In this document: one piece after another, positions 1 through 5,390 of the stretch | How positions within the stretch are numbered: position 1 is the stretch's first letter | Layout: each line of letters opens with the position of its first letter | Assembly: GCA_017303565.1 (NCBI GenBank) | Contig: JAFLCM010000103.1 | Span: forward strand, 1-5,390 | DNA length: 5,390 nt | Direction: 5' to 3' | DNA from: Planctomycetota bacterium | GTDB lineage: Bacteria; Planctomycetota; Phycisphaerae; Phycisphaerales; UBA1924 | The notes under the pieces: model-generated | Told to the model about the DNA's origin: nothing | The model's database searches: none | What the model saw: only the letters and a program-made list of their open reading frames with translations | Position numbers and translations under genes: made by a program

Positions 1-618
1 CGGGCGCGCGTCGGTCAGCGCCGCCGCCAGCGCCGCCAGCAGGTCCTCCGGCTCGGGCATCCGCCCGGTGCCCACCGTGCGGCACGCCTGCCAGCCCTCC
101 GCGGGCTGGATCACCCGGTACCCGTCGCCGCGAGCCTGGGCCAGGTTGCGCTGCGTCGCCGGCTGGTTCCACATCGCGTCGTTCATCGACGGGGCCAGCA
201 GCACGGGCGTCTTCGCCCGATCGATCGCGCTCAGGACCAGCGTGACCACGTCGTCGGCGTGGCCGTGGACGATCCGGGCCAGCGTGTCCATCGTGCAGGG
301 GGCCACCAGCGCCGCGTCCGCCGTTCGCGCAAGCGACACGTGCTGCGGATCGTTCGATTCGACGTGCTCCCACGGGCTGGTGTAGACCGGGCGACCGCTG
401 AGGGCCTGGAAGGTGATGGGCCCGACAAACTTGGTCGCCGCCGGCGTCATGAGCACCGTCACCTCGGCCCCTGCTTGCGCGAGGCGGCTGACGACCGTGC
501 ACACCTTGTACGCGGCGATCCCGCCCGTCACACCCACGACGATCCGCCTGGACGCGAAAACACCGTCGCGCCCGGTGGCGGGCGTGCTGCTCGGGGCCGT
601 TGAACCCGGTGTGGCCAT
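1..618 (-). CDS. coaBC: Phosphopantothenoylcysteine decarboxylase domain (CoaC or N-terminal half of CoaBC), 3' end cut by window
   Basis: This cytoplasmic FMN enzyme decarboxylates 4'-phosphopantothenoylcysteine to 4'-phosphopantetheine in coenzyme A synthesis. The 206 visible residues cover a whole flavoprotein (HFCD) domain: TGGIAAYK at 31-38 (FMN phosphate loop), the probable catalytic His93 in QHVSLA, PCTMDTLARI from 107, PSMNDAMW at 143-150, and the substrate-recognition clamp GWQACRTVGTGRM at 175-187 with Cys179. The residue after that Cys is Arg where many homologues have Gly. The reading frame is open to the window edge, so I cannot tell a stand-alone CoaC from a bifunctional CoaBC with a C-terminal synthetase. 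It lies 39 nt after the rpoZ stop on the same strand, so co-transcription is likely. ATG at 618 is the best start although no clear Shine-Dalgarno precedes it and it leaves a 24-residue Ser/Thr/Pro-rich lead; GTG at 654 is a weaker alternative. Confidence 0.9.
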   Translation of the reverse strand, partial: MATPGSTAPSSTPATGRDGVFASRRIVVGVTGGIAAYKVCTVVSRLAQAGAEVTVLMTPAATKFVGPITFQALSGRPVYTSPWEHVESNDPQHVSLARTADAALVAPCTMDTLARIVHGHADDVVTLVLSAIDRAKTPVLLAPSMNDAMWNQPATQRNLAQARGDGYRVIQPAEGWQACRTVGTGRMPEPEDLLAALAAALTDARP

Positions 619-657
619 GTGCTGCGGAAGAACGCGCGAACGCCCGGCGGGCACCGA

Positions 658-903
658 TCAGTCCGCGGCGTAGTTCGAGCGGCGGGTCGAGGGACGCGCC
701 GGCTCCGGATTGTCGGGGTCGATGGTGATCTTCTCTTCCAGGATCTCCTGGATCACGATCTCGAGGTCGGTGCGGCCCCGGCGGTCAACCAGCGGGCGGG
801 CGCCGTCCATCAACTGGGCCAAACGGCGCTGGATGAGTGCGCACAGCTTGAACCGGCCGCCGACCTTCGCGACAATCTCTTCGCTTTTGAGCGCTTCGAT
901 CAT
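658..903 (-). CDS. rpoZ: DNA-directed RNA polymerase omega subunit
   Basis: Omega is the small RNA polymerase subunit that clamps the beta' C-terminal region and helps core assembly. The 81-residue product has the family pattern: an N-terminal helix leading into VAKVGGRFKL (11-20, matching the conserved G-x-R-F turn), the helix ALIQRRLAQLM (22-32) with paired arginines, then LVD-R and a second acidic helix LEIVIQEILEEKI (47-59). The tail from 60 is polar and probably disordered. The length is normal for the family. The frame stays open upstream to 1008, but that stretch encodes only translated tandem repeats; ATG at 903 is chosen because AAGAAGG stands 7 nt before it. It heads an apparent operon with the coaC-type gene downstream. 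Many bacteria place gmk upstream of rpoZ; here there is a 485-bp non-coding gap and a divergent gene instead. Confidence 0.87.
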   Translation of the reverse strand: MIEALKSEEIVAKVGGRFKLCALIQRRLAQLMDGARPLVDRRGRTDLEIVIQEILEEKITIDPDNPEPARPSTRRSNYAAD

Positions 904-910
904 TCCTGTT

Positions 911-917
911 CCTTCTT
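911..917 (-). promoter_or_regulatory. Shine-Dalgarno of rpoZ
   Basis: AAGAAGG on the minus strand lies 7 nt before ATG 903. It decides the rpoZ start against the longer open frame reaching 1008. A 16-bp tandem repeat begins 1 nt upstream of it. Confidence 0.75.
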
Positions 918-918
918 C

Positions 919-966
919 GGGCGAGTCTGGCTTTGGGCGAGGCTGGCTTCGGGCGAGTCTGGCTTT
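919..966. repeat. Tandem repeat, three 16-bp units, in the rpoZ leader
   Basis: Three adjoining units on the plus strand: GGGCGAGTCTGGCTTT (919-934), GGGCGAGGCTGGCTTC (935-950) and GGGCGAGTCTGGCTTT (951-966). Units 1 and 3 are identical, unit 2 differs at two positions, and a degraded fourth start (TGGCGA) follows. The period is not a multiple of three and the array sits directly behind the rpoZ Shine-Dalgarno, so it is non-coding leader sequence. Copy-number change here would alter leader length. Confidence 0.9.
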
Positions 967-974
967 TGGCGACC

Positions 975-991
975 CCGGCCCAAGGGGCCGG
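975..991. other. Short GC hairpin in the rpoZ leader
   Basis: CCGGCCC at 975-981 pairs with GGGCCGG at 985-991 around a 3-nt loop, a 7-bp perfect stem. No T-run follows on either strand, so it is not an obvious intrinsic terminator. It would lie in the rpoZ 5' untranslated region. Confidence 0.45.
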
Positions 992-1008
992 AGCGAGGCG
1001 GCGACCAC

Positions 1009-1388
1009 CCCGACCCGCTGTTCGGGCCTGACCCGCTGCTCCGGGCTTTTCGAGGCGTTTCGGGTGGAAAACTCGGCGTTCGGGCGAATGCCTCCCCCGC
1101 GAATGGGTCGAAGAGTGTATCATCCTCAAGCCGTCGGCTCAAATGACCGCCCTCTGGGCCCTGTTCGGGTCCGGATCGAAGGCGGGGACCGGGGTTGGCG
1201 GCATCTGATACTCAAGGGCACTTTCTGGGCCTCTCTGGCCCGTGCCTGGTTTGCATGATCCCAAAGCGGGGCTTCCACCGAGTGGGGGATCCCGCGGCGC
1301 CTCCGACCGTCGCCCGCGCGGGCCTCGGGCCGGGGCCGATCGATTCCCCGGGCGGGGCGAGTCCGCTCCCCGGGCGGCGGCACAGTCC
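1009..1388. other. Divergent non-coding region between rpoZ and the DUF3553-like gene
   Basis: I see no convincing gene here. It holds the candidate rpoZ promoter (1114-1142), an 18-bp imperfect direct repeat (1012-1029 and 1030-1047, 15 of 18 identical) and a third copy of TTCGGGCGA (1079-1087), the 9-mer also found twice in the tandem array at 916-956. Just before the plus-strand gene, TCCCCGGGCGG occurs twice (1345-1355 and 1367-1377), 22 bp apart. I found no clear sigma70 promoter for the plus-strand gene. Confidence 0.6.
1114..1142 (-). promoter_or_regulatory. Candidate sigma70-type promoter for rpoZ
   Basis: On the minus strand TTGAGC (1142-1137, 4 of 6 to TTGACA) is followed after 17 bp by TACACT (1119-1114, 4 of 6 to TATAAT). 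Transcription would begin near 1107 and give a leader of about 200 nt before ATG 903. A perfect 5-bp palindrome with a 1-nt centre (1129-1139, AGCCG T CGGCT) overlaps the -35 box and the spacer and could be an operator half-site pair. This is inferred from sequence match only. Confidence 0.4.
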
Positions 1389-2003
1389 ATGACCAGCATG
1401 CCTGAGACGACGTTCAAGTTCGGAGACCGCCTCGTTCACTCGGGCCGCCCGGAGTGGGGCACCGGGGTGGTCACGGGGGTCCAGAACGTGGAGCAGGACG
1501 GGCAGTCGTTCCAGCGGGTGAACATCCGCTTCGACCGCGCCGGCCTGAAGACGCTGGCCACCAACATCGCGGAACTGCGGGTCGTTGATGAGGACACCCA
1601 CCCGGCGGCCCCGATCGCCGCCGGCCAGCCCGAGACGTGGCTGACGCAGCTCGAAAAGGGCACGGCGGACGAACTGATGTCGCGCCTGCCCGAGGCCACC
1701 CGCGACCCCTTCAACACGCTGCAGTCCCGCATCGAAGCGACTTTGAGGCTCTACCGGTTCTCGGAGCAGGGCGGGGCGCTGATCGACTGGGCCGCGGCCC
1801 AGACCGGCCTGAAGGACCCCATGACCCGCTTCAACCGCCACGAACTCGAAGCCCTGTTCAAGCGCTTCGCCCTGGAGCGGGACTCCCACCTCAAGACGCT
1901 GGTCATCGAGGGTCGCCGCAAGGACCCCGCGATGGTCGACCGCCTGATCGGAACGGCCCCGCACGACGTCCGAGATGCGCTGCGCCGCCTGAACGTCCGC
2001 TGA
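1389..2003 (+). CDS. DUF3553-like N-terminal domain protein, function unknown
   Basis: The 204-residue product has two parts. Residues 9-66 look like the DUF3553 / Tudor-like small beta-barrel: FKFGDRLVHSGRPEWGTGVV (9-28), a turn, then VNIRFDRAGLKTL (44-56). The P-E-W-G-x-G and R-F-x-x-A-G-x-K-x-L patterns are typical of that fold, which also resembles the C-terminal barrels of UvrD/PcrA and the CarD-type RNA polymerase-binding domain. Residues 83-204 are a charged, probably all-helical region I do not recognise, with many Arg/Leu pairs. There is no signal peptide or membrane segment, so it should be cytoplasmic. ATG 1389 and ATG 1398 both fit; neither has a clear Shine-Dalgarno, and the upstream extension to 1242 is low-complexity Pro/Arg/Gly. 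It is divergent from rpoZ and followed 3 nt after the stop by a hairpin. A nucleic-acid or polymerase-related role is only inferred. Confidence 0.75.
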   Translation: MTSMPETTFKFGDRLVHSGRPEWGTGVVTGVQNVEQDGQSFQRVNIRFDRAGLKTLATNIAELRVVDEDTHPAAPIAAGQPETWLTQLEKGTADELMSRLPEATRDPFNTLQSRIEATLRLYRFSEQGGALIDWAAAQTGLKDPMTRFNRHELEALFKRFALERDSHLKTLVIEGRRKDPAMVDRLIGTAPHDVRDALRRLNVR

Positions 2004-2006
2004 AGC

Positions 2007-2025
2007 GGGCCGGGATTCCCGGTCC
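2007..2025 (+). terminator. Hairpin just after the DUF3553-like gene
   Basis: GGGCCGGG (2007-2014) pairs with CCCGGTCC (2018-2025) around a 3-nt loop: 8 bp with one G-U. It starts 3 nt after the TGA stop. No T-run follows, so it may be a U-less terminator or a 3'-end stabilising stem. Confidence 0.45.
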
Positions 2026-2309
2026 TGCCGCGGTGATTCCCACAACAGACGCCTCGTGACGCAACGCCCGGTGTGGCGTTCCGTCATCACCCCGCACAGT
2101 TGGCGCCGCCCGCGTGACCGCGCGAAGGGTCGCGGCGGTGGTTTTTCCCGGGCGTGCCGGGCGTTCCGATTCGGGCGTGCGTGTTTTTCCGGACGCGTGG
2201 GTTTGGCACGCGGATTCGCGCGGTTCAGCCCGTCGCTGGCCGGGGTGTTGCATCTGTCCCCTCGTCGCTCAACCGCGGCACACACACCCAAGAGACGAGG
2301 AGACACGCC
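2026..2309. other. Non-coding stretch upstream of the coiled-coil gene
   Basis: No gene is evident. After the 2056-2087 inverted repeat there is a weak 5-bp stem (2118-2122 with 2131-2135) followed by a T5 run at 2142-2146, a possible plus-strand terminator. GTTTTTCC occurs at 2141-2148 and again at 2183-2190, 42 bp apart. No good -35/-10 pair was found for the gene at 2310, although TTGGCA (2203-2208) alone resembles a -35 box. Confidence 0.45.
2056..2087. other. Strong imperfect inverted repeat (32 nt)
   Basis: TGACG (2057-2061) and AACGCC (2063-2068) pair with GGCGTT (2075-2080) and CGTCA (2082-2086). This gives 11 bp interrupted by one C/C mismatch, with a 6-nt loop and one further G-T closing pair. 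No T-run follows. It could be an operator, an RNA stem or part of a terminator. Confidence 0.6.
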
Positions 2310-2576
2310 ATGACCGAGCAGGACTTCGAGAAGAAACTGAACGACCTGATCACGCAGATCGACAACCTGCCGCCGGACCAGAAGGAGCAGCTCCAGGTGC
2401 TCGCCGAGGAGACCAAGGCGCGGCAGGCGAAGATCCGCAAGACCATGAAGGACCTGCAGGACTCGATGGACTACCTGCGGCTGAGCGTGAAGTACCTCGT
2501 CTTCGACCTCGAGGCCACCCGGCGCGAGAACGACTACCTCCGCAAGATGCTGGAGAAGCAGAGCGAGAACGACTGA
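2310..2576 (+). CDS. Small coiled-coil protein (88 aa), function unknown
   Basis: ATG 2310 is well supported: GAGGAG lies 7 nt upstream. The product is almost wholly helical and charged. A first helix (about 4-20) ends at PPDQ (21-24); a long helix runs from 24 to about 85. Within it residues 36-47 are basic (K36, R38, K41, R43, K44, K47). After it comes a regular heptad with core positions M53, L56, V60, L63, L67, T70, N74, L77 and L81. Asn at an 'a' position is typical of parallel two-stranded coiled coils, so I expect a dimer. The segment DYLRLSVKYLVFDLEATRRE (54-73) looks like the conserved core. I recall similar small proteins in Planctomycetes but could not verify this. No membrane segment or signal peptide is present. 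A terminator follows at 2716-2749. Confidence 0.83.
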   Translation: MTEQDFEKKLNDLITQIDNLPPDQKEQLQVLAEETKARQAKIRKTMKDLQDSMDYLRLSVKYLVFDLEATRRENDYLRKMLEKQSEND

Positions 2577-2715
2577 CGCCGCCCGGATCGGGAGACCGCT
2601 GAGAGAGAACACCCGCGCACGACAAGACTCGGCCAACCTTCGCGGCCGCGAGGGGCCTCGGCCCCCCGCCCGGGTCAGGGGAACGTGCGCCACAACGAGA
2701 CACACACTCGTCCCT
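2577..2715 (+). other. Hairpin-rich 3' region of the coiled-coil gene
   Basis: This stretch has no convincing ORF but several small palindromes: CCCG/CGGG (2582-2592), the perfect 10-bp palindrome CGCGGCCGCG (2641-2650), GGGGCC/GGCCCC (about 2652-2665), and ACGAG/CTCGT around ACACACA (2695-2711). It runs straight into the terminator. It may be a structured 3' untranslated region or contain a small RNA; I saw no internal promoter. Confidence 0.35.
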
Positions 2716-2749
2716 GGGGGGGCGCCGCACAGGCGCCCTCTCGGCTTTT
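2716..2749 (+). terminator. Intrinsic terminator
   Basis: An 11-bp stem (2716-2726 with 2732-2742) whose inner seven pairs, GGGCGCC/GGCGCCC, are perfect and whose outer four include two G-U pairs. The loop is GCACA. The stem is followed by GGC and TTTT (2746-2749). It most simply ends transcription from the coiled-coil gene. Confidence 0.7.
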
Positions 2750-2773
2750 GGAGGTCCATGCAACCCGGCGCGC

Positions 2774-2805
2774 CACTGAAGGCGATGTCCGCATCGACTT
2801 CAGTG
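2774..2805. repeat. REP-like imperfect palindrome
   Basis: CACTGAAG (2774-2781) pairs with CTTCAGTG (2798-2805), and CGATG (2783-2787) pairs with CATCG (2792-2796). This makes 13 bp with a single internal G/A mismatch and a 4-nt loop TCCG. The size, mismatch position and tight loop are like REP elements. It lies about 140 bp beyond the 3' end of the transposase-like gene. Confidence 0.7.
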
Positions 2806-2841
2806 CCTAGCGGTGTGGGATGGTCAGGGAGCACTGAAGTC
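2796..2841. repeat. 11-bp perfect inverted repeat overlapping the REP-like palindrome
   Basis: GACTTCAGTGC (2796-2806) is the exact reverse complement of GCACTGAAGTC (2831-2841), with 24 bp between. The motif CACTGAAG therefore occurs three times in about 70 bp in alternating orientation (2774, 2798, 2832), an arrangement like paired REP units. Confidence 0.7.
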
Positions 2842-2858
2842 CCGGGAACGGGCCTTGA

Positions 2859-2893
2859 GTGGCACGCCACCGCTCGCGACGGGCATCGAGCGG
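2859..2893. repeat. Two further small palindromes
   Basis: GTGG/CCAC around CACG (2859-2870), then CCGCTCG (2870-2876) pairing with CGAGCGG (2887-2893) around a 10-nt loop. They continue the palindrome cluster toward the 3' end of the transposase-like gene. Either could arise by chance in such GC-rich DNA. Confidence 0.4.
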
Positions 2894-2941
2894 CGAGGGA
2901 AAGGGACCAGACGGGACTGGGTTCTCGGGGTGCCCCCGCGC

Positions 2942-3484
2942 CTATTCGCGCGGCCGCGATGCGCGGTCCGATCGCCACACCGCGGAGCCGCGGCGTGCGT
3001 GTCCGATGATGTAGCGGGCCACCGCGACCTGATGATCGCGGTCCTTCACGGGCAGACACCGGCACCGGATCGCCCACACGCCGCCGCGCTCGACCAGCCC
3101 CGCGTCGGAGAGCGCCTTCGCGCTGCGGCGCTTGGCGCGTCCGATCCAGGTTCTCGGGTCGTGATCCGGGAATCGTGCCAAAGTGTGGAAGTGGTGATCG
3201 TCGATGCAGATCGCGACCGCCTGGACCCCGTCGATCTCGAGCGAGTGCGCGAAGGTCTCGCAGGCGAGTCGTCTGGCCCTTGGCGACAGGTGGACTTCAG
3301 GCCGGGTCATGAGCGAGCGCGAGCGGGCATTCAGCGCGTCGTACATGCCTTTTGGCGGCGGGCTCTTGTAGTCCCCGATCACGTGCTCGCGATGATGCCT
3401 CGCGCGCCAGCCGCGCTCATCTCCCCGCAGCCACGTCCCGTAGGTGTTCCCGTTGACGTGGTACCAGTCGCGCCACGGTTCCAT
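2942..3484 (-). CDS. IS200/RAYT-like Y1 (HUH) transposase-family protein
   Basis: Y1 HUH enzymes nick single-stranded DNA at palindromes through a tyrosine; RAYT members act on REP elements. The 180-residue product starts with the family-like WYHVNGNTYGTWLRGD (7-22), followed by a basic RARHHREHV segment (27-35). The metal-binding HUH motif is H98-F99-H100 in DDHHFHTLARF, and the candidate nucleophile is Tyr158 in ARYIIGHARRG. About 58 residues between the two fits single-domain Y1 proteins. All key residues are present and the frame is intact, so it looks functional. No IS200-style neighbour (TnpB) is visible, which favours a RAYT-type domesticated protein over a mobile IS; palindromes lie on its 3' side. 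ATG 3484 has no Shine-Dalgarno but a promoter places the transcript start there. An upstream in-frame ATG at 3556 would read through the groEL terminator and is rejected. Confidence 0.83.
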   Translation of the reverse strand: MEPWRDWYHVNGNTYGTWLRGDERGWRARHHREHVIGDYKSPPPKGMYDALNARSRSLMTRPEVHLSPRARRLACETFAHSLEIDGVQAVAICIDDHHFHTLARFPDHDPRTWIGRAKRRSAKALSDAGLVERGGVWAIRCRCLPVKDRDHQVAVARYIIGHARRGSAVWRSDRASRPRE

Positions 3485-3490
3485 GGTTCG

Positions 3491-3519
3491 ATTGTGGTTG
3501 TGCGCCGCCCGTGTGTCAA
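3491..3519 (-). promoter_or_regulatory. Candidate promoter for the RAYT-like gene, implying a leaderless transcript
   Basis: On the minus strand a perfect TTGACA (3519-3514) is followed after 17 bp by CACAAT (3496-3491, 4 of 6 to TATAAT). A start 7 nt beyond the -10 box falls on 3484, the A of the ATG. The absence of any Shine-Dalgarno agrees with a leaderless message. The -35 box begins 2 nt after the T-run of the groEL terminator. Confidence 0.55.
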
Positions 3520-3521
3520 CG

Positions 3522-3552
3522 AAAAAGCCCAGGGACGTGGTCCCTGGGCTTT
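3522..3552 (-). terminator. Intrinsic terminator of groEL
   Basis: A perfect 13-bp stem, AAAGCCCAGGGAC (3524-3536) with its complement (3540-3552), and a 3-nt loop. On the minus strand the stem runs into five Ts (3526-3522). It begins 41 nt after the groEL stop. With A and T tracts on both sides it could also stop weak plus-strand transcription. Confidence 0.93.
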
Positions 3553-3593
3553 GCATTCACAACGCACCGCGATGTTCCTGGGACGGCGCGGGC

Positions 3594-5228
<1,635 letters not shown>

Positions 5229-5243
5229 GGGAGTTCCTTTGAA

Positions 5244-5271
5244 GGCACTGGGGACTCGGCACTGGGCACGA
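5244..5271. repeat. Heptamer repeat array, groEL-proximal arm
   Basis: Four consecutive 7-bp units on the plus strand: GGCACTG (5244), GGGACTC (5251), GGCACTG (5258), GGCACGA (5265). The array begins 3 nt upstream of the groEL Shine-Dalgarno (5235-5240), so it would be transcribed in the groEL leader. It is the left arm of an inverted repeat with 5353-5378. Confidence 0.8.
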
Positions 5272-5351
5272 GTTCGGAGTGCAAGAGGTTGTGTCTGCGT
5301 GATTCGTGCGGTCTGGACTTGCCGCTTGTTCTCGATGTCTGATCCGGCCCT

Positions 5352-5379
5352 AGTGCCCAGTGCCTAGTGCCCGATGCCT
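5352..5379. repeat. Heptamer repeat array, distal arm (opposite orientation)
   Basis: Four 7-bp units on the plus strand: AGTGCCC (5352), AGTGCCT (5359), AGTGCCC (5366), GATGCCT (5373), the reverse complement of the proximal motif. GTGCCCAGTGCC (5353-5364) is the exact reverse complement of 5258-5269. Over 26 bp (5244-5269 against 5353-5378) 22 positions match. The enclosed 83 bp shows no clear promoter or ORF. Confidence 0.8.
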
Positions 5380-5390
5380 CCGGAATCAGC

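Noticed and set aside
919..966. CRISPR-like array
   Set aside because: The units are directly tandem with no spacers and only 16 bp long.
904..1008. N-terminal extension of rpoZ to a start at 1008
   Set aside because: The extra 35 residues translate the tandem repeat, and the Shine-Dalgarno supports the start at 903.
2204..2219. Sigma54-like promoter upstream of the coiled-coil gene
   Set aside because: TGGCACG matches the -24 box, but the following TTCGC puts the GC pair one base too far and does not match TTGCA.
2641..2958. CGCGGCCGCG at 2641-2650 and 2949-2958 as element ends
   Set aside because: The second copy lies in the coding 3' end of the transposase-like gene and the shared match does not extend; a 10-bp GC palindrome is likely by chance here.
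1212..3077. 621-codon open frame on the minus strand
   Set aside because: It runs antisense through two supported plus-strand genes and across the 2716-2749 terminator; its composition is a GC-bias shadow without recognisable domains.
5272..5352. CIRCE (HrcA) operator for groEL
   Set aside because: TTGCACTC on the minus strand recalls one half-site, but no GAGTGC partner stands at the required 9-bp spacing.

Overview
The window is a high-GC bacterial chromosomal segment with ordinary housekeeping genes and several short repeats. I infer a planctomycete-like bacterium. The grounds are the strong G/C third-position preference, a GroEL with bacterial catalytic residues, a small coiled-coil protein and an IS200/RAYT-like protein of types I associate with Planctomycetes. 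I could not check this by search, so the lineage is moderately supported only.

Layout, left to right. (1) Positions 1-903, minus strand: rpoZ (RNA polymerase omega) followed after 39 nt by the flavoprotein decarboxylase domain of coenzyme A synthesis (CoaC/CoaBC), cut by the window edge. A sigma70-like promoter at 1114-1142 would give rpoZ a leader of about 200 nt, ending in a 16-bp tandem repeat that abuts the Shine-Dalgarno. (2) Positions 1389-2003, plus strand: a 204-aa protein with an N-terminal DUF3553-like small-barrel domain, divergent from rpoZ. (3) Positions 2004-2309: a non-coding stretch with two clear hairpins. (4) Positions 2310-2576, plus strand: an 88-aa coiled-coil protein, followed by a hairpin-rich 3' region ending in an intrinsic terminator at 2716-2749. 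(5) Positions 2770-2893: palindromes resembling REP elements. (6) Positions 2942-3484, minus strand: a 180-aa Y1/HUH transposase-like protein (RAYT-like), with HFH motif and candidate tyrosine, probably made from a leaderless message. (7) Positions 3594-5228, minus strand: complete groEL with a perfect 13-bp-stem terminator. (8) Positions 5244-5378: two facing arrays of 7-bp repeats that form a 26-bp imperfect inverted repeat upstream of groEL.

How the parts fit. rpoZ and coaC form a housekeeping operon. The groEL terminator is followed within 2 nt by the -35 box of the transposase-like gene, so the two genes are transcriptionally separated in a very compact arrangement. The most interesting hypothesis is that the RAYT-like protein and the palindromes on its 3' side, with the related heptamer arrays upstream of groEL, are a REP/RAYT-type system. 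The two repeat loci share an exact 10-mer (CAGTGCCTAG). No CRISPR array, tRNA or rRNA was seen.
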